Assembly: GCA_031551625.1 (NCBI GenBank) | Contig: JAVBNJ010000015.1 | Location: 1-6,115 of the forward strand | Origin: JAVBNJ01 sp031551625 | GTDB lineage: Bacteria > Bacteroidota > Bacteroidia > Bacteroidales > UBA932 | Direction: 5' to 3' | Length of the DNA stretch: 6,115 nt | Part shown: in pieces, positions 1 to 5,022 of the stretch | How the letters are laid out: each line of letters opens with the position of its first letter | Position numbering within the stretch: the first letter of the stretch is position 1 | Translations under genes and position numbers: made by a program | Notes under the pieces: model-generated | What the model saw: only the letters and a program-made list of their open reading frames with translations | Told to the model about the DNA's origin: nothing | Database searches by the model: none

Positions 1-1
1 C

Positions 2-313
2 GTGATTGACTACATGCAGAAAGAAAGCCCGAAAACCAAGTATGACCGTGTACAGAACACACCTGTCGAATTGGTCGAGTGTCCCTATTTCACAACTAAC
101 CTCTTAGTTCTCACTCAACCTATTGCCCGCGATTTACTAAGCCGTGACTCGTTTGTGATTTACCTCTGTCTCGAAGGTAGTGCTACTATTAATTACAATG
201 GCGGTACAGAAACTATTGCCAACGGTGAAACCCTCTTGATTCCCGCTGCCCTGGCCGATTACACGATTATACCATCGCCTACAGCCAAGCTGCTCGAAAC
301 TTATGTTGGCTAA
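2..313 (+). CDS. manA: Mannose-6-phosphate isomerase, class I, C-terminal fragment (5' end outside window)
   Basis: This is the last 103 codons of a gene whose start lies left of the window. The first in-frame codon, GTG, is an internal valine and not a start, because the reading frame is open to the edge. The family interconverts mannose 6-phosphate and fructose 6-phosphate in the cytoplasm and feeds GDP-mannose and fucose synthesis. The visible part matches the C-terminal beta-barrel (cupin-like) domain of short Bacteroidales class I enzymes: a PVELVECPYFTTNLL stretch (residues 22-36 of the fragment), then SFVIYLCLEGSATI, then a glycine turn and GETLLIPA near the end. The zinc-binding and catalytic residues sit mainly in the missing N-terminal part, so activity cannot be judged. 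The stop codon TAA (311-313) overlaps the stop of the convergent S4 gene. Identification is by remembered family pattern; another sugar-phosphate cupin isomerase is possible but less likely. Confidence 0.8.
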   Translation: MIDYMQKESPKTKYDRVQNTPVELVECPYFTTNLLVLTQPIARDLLSRDSFVIYLCLEGSATINYNGGTETIANGETLLIPAALADYTIIPSPTAKLLETYVG

Positions 314-696
314 ACTTCGTGGTTAAAGAGGTTTTCCTGTAGCTTGTCAATTTCACGGCGGTCTTTCTTTGTCGGCCGCCCGGTGCCGCGATCTCGCTGG
401 ATGTATACGGTAATATTTTGCTTGTCGAGTTTAGCCAACTCCTCTGCCGGTGTCAGGTTCTCGGCATAGAGCGGCACATTCTTGGCCGGTTGCCGGTTTT
501 CGATTAATTGAAGCACTTTGTACGTATAGATTACCGGCAACTTGCGTATGGTGAGCACATCACCCTCGCGCACTTCGCGCGACGGTTTAGCTTCCACATC
601 GTTTACTTTTACGCGCCCAGTTTTACAGGCTTCAGCCGCATCGCTACGTGTCTTGTATACGCGGATTGCCCAAAGGTACTTATCTAAACGGCTCAT
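310..696 (-). CDS. hslR: S4-domain RNA-binding protein, Hsp15 (HslR) family
   Basis: A 128-residue protein. The S4 RNA-binding fold covers about residues 1-65, opening with RLDKYLWAIRVYKTRSDAAE and followed by GRVKVN and the EGDVLTI strand. A basic tail carries GTGRPTKKDRREID (residues 104-117), which I recall as typical of Bacteroidales members. In E. coli, Hsp15 binds free 50S subunits that still carry peptidyl-tRNA and helps recycle them; the Firmicutes relative RqcP acts with 50S-bound nascent chains. I chose the ATG at 696-694 because the S4 fold begins there; a TTG four codons upstream (708-706) is in frame but adds nothing recognisable. No promoter box is seen in the gap after pth, so it is probably cotranscribed with pth and rplY. 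Its stop TAG (312-310) overlaps the manA stop on the other strand. Family assignment is firm; the exact role in this organism is inferred. Confidence 0.9.
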   Translation of the reverse strand: MSRLDKYLWAIRVYKTRSDAAEACKTGRVKVNDVEAKPSREVREGDVLTIRKLPVIYTYKVLQLIENRQPAKNVPLYAENLTPAEELAKLDKQNITVYIQRDRGTGRPTKKDRREIDKLQENLFNHEV

Positions 697-716
697 GTTT
701 ATTTGCAATTTTGTTA

Positions 717-769
717 TTTACAATTTATTGTTTTTCAATCGTCAATTGTAAATTGTAAAATCGTCAATT
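717..769. repeat. AT-rich intergenic direct and inverted repeats between pth and the S4 gene
   Basis: Two perfect copies of the 11-base word AATCGTCAATT lie at 737-747 and 759-769, 22 bases apart start to start. A perfect 11-base inverted repeat, TTTACAATTTA at 717-727 and TAAATTGTAAA at 749-759, flanks the first copy with a 21-base loop. The second direct-repeat copy includes the stop codon and last sense codon of pth. The structure could fold in the operon transcript, but it is almost all A-U pairs and has no GC-rich stem, so I do not call it a terminator. Confidence 0.75.
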
Positions 770-1321
770 ATAAAGGTTCATAGCTCTGTCAATACCCACC
801 GTGCCAAACGCCTTGATGGCATCAATGGTGCGGGTGGTTACTTCCGGCAGCGCTTTGCGTTCTTCGTCGTTCCACTCGCCAAGCACATAGTCGATTTGCT
901 GGCCGCGGCCAAACTCGCTGCCAATGCCCACACGCAGGCGGGCATAGTTGTTGTGCCCGAGTGTTTCGGTAATATGCTTGAGCCCATTGTGCCCACCGTC
1001 GCTGCCTTGCTTGCGCATGCGCAGTGTGCCGAAAGGCAGTGCGAGGTCGTCGACTACAATCAACACATCTTTTATATCGAAGCGCTCGGCTTGTATCCAA
1101 TAGTTCACGGCCTTTCCGCTAAGGTTCATAAATGTCGACGGTTTGAGGAGCATAAAGTGCTTACCTTTGTGCCGCACTTCGGTAATGGCGCCGTAGCGCA
1201 CGGTGCTGAAAGTAGCATCTGCATCTTTGGCCCATGCATCCAATACTTCGAAACCTACGTTGTGGCGGGTGTGTGCATATTCGGGGCCGGTGTTCCCTAA
1301 TCCGACAATCAAAAAACGCAT
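764..1321 (-). CDS. pth: Peptidyl-tRNA hydrolase
   Basis: A complete 185-residue bacterial Pth. The enzyme cleaves the ester bond of peptidyl-tRNAs that drop off ribosomes, releasing tRNA for reuse; it is cytoplasmic and usually essential. The opening MRFLIVGLGNTGPEYAHTRH holds Asn10 and the catalytic His20. The signature KPSTFMNLSG gives Asn66 (E. coli Asn68), VVDDLALP gives Asp91 (E. coli Asp93), and GSDGGHNGLK gives Asn112 (E. coli Asn114). All key residues are therefore present at the expected spacing, and the length is close to the family norm. The ATG at 1321-1319 begins the first beta strand directly. The gene is 78 bases downstream of rplY and upstream of the S4 gene on the same strand. 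No TAnnTTTG box is seen in front of it, which supports cotranscription with rplY. A palindrome sits just upstream of its start. Confidence 0.97.
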   Translation of the reverse strand: MRFLIVGLGNTGPEYAHTRHNVGFEVLDAWAKDADATFSTVRYGAITEVRHKGKHFMLLKPSTFMNLSGKAVNYWIQAERFDIKDVLIVVDDLALPFGTLRMRKQGSDGGHNGLKHITETLGHNNYARLRVGIGSEFGRGQQIDYVLGEWNDEERKALPEVTTRTIDAIKAFGTVGIDRAMNLYN

Positions 1322-1339
1322 TTCGTTCTATACTTGAAT

Positions 1340-1379
1340 AAAATTAGGAATTAAGAAGTTATTCCTAATTCCTAATTTT
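1340..1379. repeat. Intergenic palindrome between rplY and pth
   Basis: A perfect 14-base inverted repeat, AAAATTAGGAATTA at 1340-1353 and TAATTCCTAATTTT at 1366-1379, with a 12-base loop. A second register is possible because the right side contains the word ATTCCTAA twice (1361-1368 and 1366-1373 overlapping): TTAGGAAT at 1344-1351 can pair instead with 1361-1368. In the minus-strand transcript the hairpin ends 18 bases before the pth ATG. It has few G-C pairs and no long U tract after it on that strand, so it is a weak terminator candidate at best. It may act as an attenuating or stabilising hairpin, or be a copy of a dispersed repeat. Confidence 0.8.
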
Positions 1380-1399
1380 GAAATCCTTATTAAAATAGC

Positions 1400-1999
1400 T
1401 TATTTTTTTGCAGGCGTGGCTGCAGCAGCGGCTGCGGCAGCAGCACCTACAGCGGCGCGGGTCATTTTCACCGCACAGATGATGTTAGTCTTCGGGCTGA
1501 TGATTCTTACGTTAGGAAAATTCAAATCGCCGGCTACAATTGTTTTACCTAAGCCGAGGTTGGTGATATCTATCGGCAATGTATCAGGCAGGTCTTTTGG
1601 CAATGCCGATACTTTTACTTTGCGGTTTACAATTTGCAGTTTACCACCGGCGCGTACCCCTTCGGAATTACCGCTGATAGTAACGGGAATATCCATGGCA
1701 ACCGGCTTTTCGGGATTTACTGCATGAAAATCAATATGCATGATTTTGTCTGTTACCGGGTGGAATTGGATTTCTCGCATCACGCCTGTGTGCGATTTAC
1801 CGTCAATGTCGAGATTCACAAGATATGCATTTGGAGTGTATACCAAATGTTTCAAATCTGCGTCGTTTACTACGAAATGTACATTTTCGGTTTTGTTGCC
1901 ATACAGTACGCAAGGTACTTGTTCGTTACGGCGGATTGCTTTTACGGCTGTTTTCTTAATCTCTGTGCGAGCCGTGCCTTTCAAATCAATTGTTTTCAT
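1400..1999 (-). CDS. rplY: 50S ribosomal protein L25, long form (general stress protein Ctc/TL5 type)
   Basis: A 199-residue two-domain L25. The N-terminal 5S rRNA-binding domain covers about residues 5-92 and includes RRNEQVPCVLYG (23-34) and QFHPVTDKIMHIDF (78-91). The C-terminal TL5/CTC beta domain covers about 100-182, with ISGNSEGVRAGGKLQ and KVKVSALPKDLPD, as in Thermus TL5 and Bacillus Ctc. This protein binds 5S rRNA in the 50S central protuberance. The tail (182-199) is AAVGAAAAAAAAATPAKK, with nine consecutive alanines written with mixed GCN codons. The ATG at 1999-1997 starts the recognisable domain. It is the first gene of the minus-strand cluster, preceded by a TATCTTTG box about 100 bases upstream. 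The ctc-pth gene pairing is common across bacteria, which supports both calls. Confidence 0.95.
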   Translation of the reverse strand: MKTIDLKGTARTEIKKTAVKAIRRNEQVPCVLYGNKTENVHFVVNDADLKHLVYTPNAYLVNLDIDGKSHTGVMREIQFHPVTDKIMHIDFHAVNPEKPVAMDIPVTISGNSEGVRAGGKLQIVNRKVKVSALPKDLPDTLPIDITNLGLGKTIVAGDLNFPNVRIISPKTNIICAVKMTRAAVGAAAAAAAAATPAKK

Positions 2000-2036
2000 T
2001 GATGTGTAGAAATTTTAGTTAAAAAAGTGTTACTCA

Positions 2037-2055
2037 ATCGCGCTTGCAGCGCAAT
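2037..2055 (-). promoter_or_regulatory. GC-rich hairpin in the predicted rplY leader
   Basis: GCGCT (2040-2044) and AGCGC (2048-2052) form a five-pair stem with a three-base loop. It can be extended by two A-T pairs past one mismatch (2037-2038 with 2054-2055). It stands out in an otherwise AT-rich intergenic stretch and falls inside the roughly 90-base leader expected from the upstream box. Leaders of ribosomal protein genes are often autoregulatory, but nothing here matches a leader class that I know for L25, so a regulatory role is a guess. Confidence 0.3.
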
Positions 2056-2096
2056 CCCATCGCACCAATAGCTAAAAGCTTTTGTTTTTGGGACGG

Positions 2097-2104
2097 CAAA
2101 GATA
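2097..2104 (-). promoter_or_regulatory. Probable -7 promoter box of the rplY-pth-S4 operon
   Basis: Read on the minus strand this is TATCTTTG, an exact match to the Bacteroidota sigma-ABfr -7 consensus TAnnTTTG. It is followed by C, as in many such promoters. A run of nine T lies immediately upstream, separated by one G. No clear TTTG -33 element is seen at the usual 19-21 base distance, only T-rich sequence. Transcription would start near 2090, giving a leader of about 90 bases. Confidence 0.6.
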
Positions 2105-2172
2105 CAAAAAAAAATTGAGAATTAAAAATGAAAAATTAGAGAATCTTGCAGAGATCGTATTTCACATGTTCA

Positions 2173-2180
2173 TAACTTTG
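2173..2180 (+). promoter_or_regulatory. Candidate distal -7 promoter box for ilvE
   Basis: TAACTTTG matches the TAnnTTTG consensus exactly on the plus strand. The nearest -33-like TTG is at 2146-2148, giving a spacer of 24 bases, which is longer than usual. Use of this site would leave a leader of nearly 80 bases before the ilvE ATG. Confidence 0.4.
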
Positions 2181-2229
2181 AATTCTAAACTCTAAGTTGA
2201 AAAGATTCGTTTTATTACAAAATAATACC

Positions 2230-2237
2230 TAACTTCG
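2230..2237 (+). promoter_or_regulatory. Candidate proximal -7 promoter box for ilvE
   Basis: TAACTTCG differs from TAnnTTTG at one base. A -33-like TTCG lies at 2206-2209, a 20-base spacer. The expected start near 2243-2244 would give a short leader of about 20 bases, the same layout as the promoter in front of the lipoprotein gene. It competes with the exact match at 2173-2180; the sequence does not settle which is used. Confidence 0.4.
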
Positions 2238-2264
2238 CATTTTTAATTTCAAATTATAAGCAAT

Positions 2265-3284
2265 ATGGATAAAATTGATTGGAAATCGTTACCTTTCGGG
2301 TACCTGAAAACGGACTACAATGTTCGCAGTTATTATAAGAACGGTAAGTGGAGCGACCTTGAAGTAAGTACCGACGAGAATGTAAACATTCACATGGCGT
2401 CGACCTGCTTGCACTACGGGCAAGAGGCTTTCGAAGGAATGAAAGCATTCCGTGGAAAGGATGGTAAAATCCGCTTGTTCCGTCCCGACGAAAACGGTAA
2501 GCGCCTTGAACTTTCGGCCAATGGCGTGATGATGGCTCCTGTTCCCATCGATTTGTTTGTGGAAGCCTGCAAAAAAGTAGTGAAACTCAACGAACGTTTC
2601 GTTCCGCCCTACGGCGAAGGCGCTTCGCTCTATTTACGTCCGATGCTTATTGGTGTAGGCCCGCAAGTGGGTGTAAAAGCTTCAGCGGAATATCTGTTCG
2701 TGGTGTTTGTAACTCCCGTAGGCCCTTATTTCAAAGAGGGTTTCAAGCCTATCAAAGTACAAATTGTACGTGACTACGACCGTGCTGCACCGCTGGGAAC
2801 AGGGGTATTCAAAGTAGGAGGCAACTACGCTGCTTCACTTGTAGCCATTGACCGTGGCCATAAAGAAGGCTTTGCTTCGGTAATGTTCCTCGATGCTAAA
2901 GAGAAAAAATATATCGACGAAGCAGGCCCGGCCAATTTTTTCGGTATTAAAAACAATACATATATTACTCCCGACTCGCACACCATCCTGCGTTCGATTA
3001 CCAACATGAGTTTGCGCGACATAGCTAAAGATATGGGCTTGAAAGTAGAGCAACGTTCGGTGCCGGTAGAAGAGTTGAGTACATTTGAAGAAGCGGGTGC
3101 TTGCGGTACGGCTGCGGTAATTTCGCCGATTGGCAGCATCACCGACCGCGAAACGGGCAAGGTATACGAGTATGCCAAAGATGGCAAAGCAGGAAAAGTA
3201 TGTACCCAACTGTACGAACGCCTGCGCGGCATTCAAGAGGGCGAGATCGAAGATAAATTCGGCTGGAATGTGATTGTTGACTAA
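2265..3284 (+). CDS. ilvE: Branched-chain amino acid aminotransferase (fold type IV PLP enzyme)
   Basis: A complete 339-residue enzyme that exchanges the amino group between leucine, isoleucine or valine and 2-oxoglutarate. It is the last step of branched-chain synthesis and the first of their breakdown, in the cytoplasm. The sequence shows the class IV pattern: HYGQEAFEGMKAFR (50-63), SLYLRPMLIG (121-130), then FKVGGNYAASL (182-192) with Lys183 as the expected pyridoxal-phosphate Schiff-base lysine. EAGPANFFGIK (219-229) gives the glutamate that pairs with the cofactor pyridine nitrogen, and SITN plus GTAAVISPIG (281-290) form the phosphate-side loops. Length and motifs fit the longer BCAT subgroup seen in Bacteroidales and eukaryotes rather than the roughly 309-residue E. 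coli IlvE. The ATG is preceded by A-rich sequence with no Shine-Dalgarno. The gene stands alone, with no other ilv or leu gene in the window, and ends in a strong terminator. Confidence 0.95.
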   Translation: MDKIDWKSLPFGYLKTDYNVRSYYKNGKWSDLEVSTDENVNIHMASTCLHYGQEAFEGMKAFRGKDGKIRLFRPDENGKRLELSANGVMMAPVPIDLFVEACKKVVKLNERFVPPYGEGASLYLRPMLIGVGPQVGVKASAEYLFVVFVTPVGPYFKEGFKPIKVQIVRDYDRAAPLGTGVFKVGGNYAASLVAIDRGHKEGFASVMFLDAKEKKYIDEAGPANFFGIKNNTYITPDSHTILRSITNMSLRDIAKDMGLKVEQRSVPVEELSTFEEAGACGTAAVISPIGSITDRETGKVYEYAKDGKAGKVCTQLYERLRGIQEGEIEDKFGWNVIVD

Positions 3285-3312
3285 TTGAAAATATATAGAG
3301 CCGAGAATTTAG

Positions 3313-3348
3313 AATTGGCCCTGCCGGAAACGGTGGGGCTAATTTTTT
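3313..3348 (+). terminator. Intrinsic terminator after ilvE
   Basis: A 10-pair GC-rich stem joins GGCCCTGCCG (3317-3326) and CGGTGGGGCT (3331-3340), with a GAAA tetraloop and three G-U wobbles. It is extended by four A-T pairs (3313-3316 with 3341-3344) and runs into a T tract (3343-3348). It begins 28 bases after the ilvE stop and separates ilvE from the lipoprotein promoter. Confidence 0.9.
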
Positions 3349-3352
3349 ATTG

Positions 3353-3385
3353 TTTGGATTTATGATTCAAATTTTTGTATCTTTG
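3353..3385 (+). promoter_or_regulatory. Promoter of the lipoprotein-barrel gene pair
   Basis: A TTTG -33 element (3353-3356) and an exact TATCTTTG -7 box (3378-3385), followed by CAA, are separated by 21 bases. Both elements match the Bacteroidota housekeeping promoter consensus, making this the best-formed promoter in the window. The start would be near 3392, giving a leader of about 20 bases rich in A before the ATG at 3412. Confidence 0.8.
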
Positions 3386-3411
3386 CAATTGAATATAAAC
3401 TAAACTAAATC

Positions 3412-5010
3412 ATGAAAAAACGATTTTTTCGCTTAACCGCTTTACTGGTGAGCGTTTCGTTGTTGTTCACGGCCTGTTATGACCAGAAAGATTTCGACTT
3501 CGGTAAGTTCGATAAGTCAAGTATTTCTCCGACACTTTACATACCATTACTGTCCGATACATTGGATATTCTGGATGCAGGGCTTGACGACTTGTTATTC
3601 ACGGAAGACGGGCAAGCCTATTACGAGTATGCGATTGACGATATACAAATGCCGTCGATATTGGATATGGTAGTTATGCCGCCGCAAACGGTTAGTGAAA
3701 CCTTTACTTCGCCTATTCCGCCATCGTCGGGCGGGTCGTTCAGCACACCGGAAGTTACCGATGTGGCAAATTTCAATTTCAATAATGCAGATGGACTGTC
3801 GGTATCACCTGATAGTATTGTGTTCAACAGTCTGCAGCTGCAAGTGGCCAATCTATACTCGGTAGCTCTCGTTTCAGGCGATGTTTTTATCCGCGTAACT
3901 ATTCCTAATTTGAGAAATAGCAGCGGTGGAATTTATTCGACCGATATCAGTATCAAGAATACAACACCCCGGAATATTGATCTCTCAGGCTATTCGTTGA
4001 AAGTTGACCACCCATCGGGTGGAACCAACCAAATAAAAATTAAATACCAGCTCTATTCGCCCGGCTACTCATCGTTAGGCAGCCCTTCGCAAAACCTTGG
4101 TTTCAGTGTTCGCTTTGTGCCACCGGCTACATCAGCTATTCGCGAAGCGTATGGCTACCTTGGCCAATACACCGAGCATGTGAATGAATCAATTGAAATC
4201 GGCGACTTCGACAAGTTGGCCGGTACATGGAATTTGAAAGAAGCGTTTATTGTGTTGGATGTAGTTAACCCGTTGGTGTTGCCCATGCAAGTGAGCATTG
4301 ATCAGGTGACGGCCTATTCAACAGGCAGTACGGTAACAGTGCCTAATGCCGGTACGGCCACTATTAGGGCGGCCACCAGCTTGTCGGCACCACCTGCCGA
4401 AACATCGGCTACGTTGGGTGGAGTCAACCTGTCTCCGGTAATCAGCGCGCTACCCAAGCGTATGGACGTTGCTATTAGCGTGAAAACAAACCCTGCCGGT
4501 TCGATGACAAATGCCATTGACAATGCTCCATTGTATGCGGCGGCCAAAGTGGTGGTACCGTTCAAAATAAAGAAGACTACGATAACGCTTACCGATACTA
4601 TTGATTTCAATATGGAAGATATTTCACTGAGCGATATGGGTATAAATTTACATGTAGTAAATGCCTTTCCGATGGCTGTGAAGTTGCATTGTGATTTGCT
4701 GGAAAAAGGGACAGGGCGCAACCTTGGGCAATTGTTTACCCCGGTGCAGATTCCTACAGCTACTGTTAAAGCCAAGCCGGGTACTACGGACGAAGCAATT
4801 GTCGATCAACCTACCGAGTATGACAATGGCGGGCAGTTGATCCCTATTACTGAAACCATGGCTCAGAATATGAAAAAATCCGACCGCGTGAAAGTTTATT
4901 TTGAAATTAATGTGCCTGATGGAAAATATGTGTGCATTACCGACCAGAATAACATCCGCTTCAAGATAGCTATGAAAGCCGCTGTAAACATAAATGGTCT
5001 GAACCTGTAA
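3412..5010 (+). CDS. Predicted outer-membrane or surface lipoprotein of unknown function
   Basis: A 532-residue protein that I do not recognise as any functionally described family. The N-terminus MKKRFFR, a hydrophobic stretch (8-19) and FTAC form a lipoprotein signal, with Cys22 as the likely lipidated residue; Phe at -3 is not the classical Leu/Val/Ile. The mature start, CYDQKDFDFGKFDK, has acidic residues close to the cysteine, resembling the export signals of surface lipoproteins in this phylum. Next comes ISPTLYIPLLSDTLDILD (38-55), a style of opening that I recall from many hypothetical Bacteroidota lipoproteins. The rest is predicted mostly beta strand, with Pro/Ser/Gly-rich linkers (about 90-112 and 321-335) and two similar segments, FIVLDVVNPLVLPMQVS (279-295) and INLHVVNAFPMAVKLH (411-426). 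No catalytic motif is visible. It follows its own promoter and lies 12 bases before the barrel-like gene, so the two are probably cotranscribed. A binding or scaffold role at the cell surface is inference only. Confidence 0.85.
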   Translation: MKKRFFRLTALLVSVSLLFTACYDQKDFDFGKFDKSSISPTLYIPLLSDTLDILDAGLDDLLFTEDGQAYYEYAIDDIQMPSILDMVVMPPQTVSETFTSPIPPSSGGSFSTPEVTDVANFNFNNADGLSVSPDSIVFNSLQLQVANLYSVALVSGDVFIRVTIPNLRNSSGGIYSTDISIKNTTPRNIDLSGYSLKVDHPSGGTNQIKIKYQLYSPGYSSLGSPSQNLGFSVRFVPPATSAIREAYGYLGQYTEHVNESIEIGDFDKLAGTWNLKEAFIVLDVVNPLVLPMQVSIDQVTAYSTGSTVTVPNAGTATIRAATSLSAPPAETSATLGGVNLSPVISALPKRMDVAISVKTNPAGSMTNAIDNAPLYAAAKVVVPFKIKKTTITLTDTIDFNMEDISLSDMGINLHVVNAFPMAVKLHCDLLEKGTGRNLGQLFTPVQIPTATVKAKPGTTDEAIVDQPTEYDNGGQLIPITETMAQNMKKSDRVKVYFEINVPDGKYVCITDQNNIRFKIAMKAAVNINGLNL

Positions 5011-5022
5011 AAACCGAAACGT

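Noticed and set aside
697..708. TTG start four codons upstream of the S4 gene ATG
   Set aside because: The extra residues (MQIN) add nothing to the S4 fold, and the ATG at 696 starts exactly where family members begin.
896..1300. Plus-strand open frame of 134 codons inside pth
   Set aside because: pth on the other strand has every catalytic residue in place. This frame is a shadow with no recognisable domain.
1340..1379. Palindrome as an intrinsic terminator between rplY and pth
   Set aside because: The stem is AT-rich, no long U tract follows it on the minus strand, and no promoter-like box follows for pth. It may still cause partial attenuation.
1416..1727. Plus-strand frame starting with nine alanines
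   Set aside because: The alanines are the reverse reading of the L25 alanine tail, since GCN repeats also read as GCN in one frame of the opposite strand. The frame is antisense to rplY.
2105..2143. A-rich run and AATT-type words as a possible mobile-element scar or attachment site
   Set aside because: No target-site duplication, terminal inverted repeats or tRNA gene is present. It looks like ordinary AT-rich promoter DNA.
2825..3236. Two long minus-strand frames (133 and 135 codons) inside ilvE
   Set aside because: They overlap each other and the conserved C-terminal half of ilvE. Neither shows a domain, and both are explained by codon bias on the coding strand.
4314..4775. Minus-strand frame of 153 codons with hydrophobic stretches, which might suggest a membrane protein
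   Set aside because: The hydrophobic residues come from reverse reading of Thr/Asn/Ala-rich codons of the lipoprotein. No start context or neighbour supports it.
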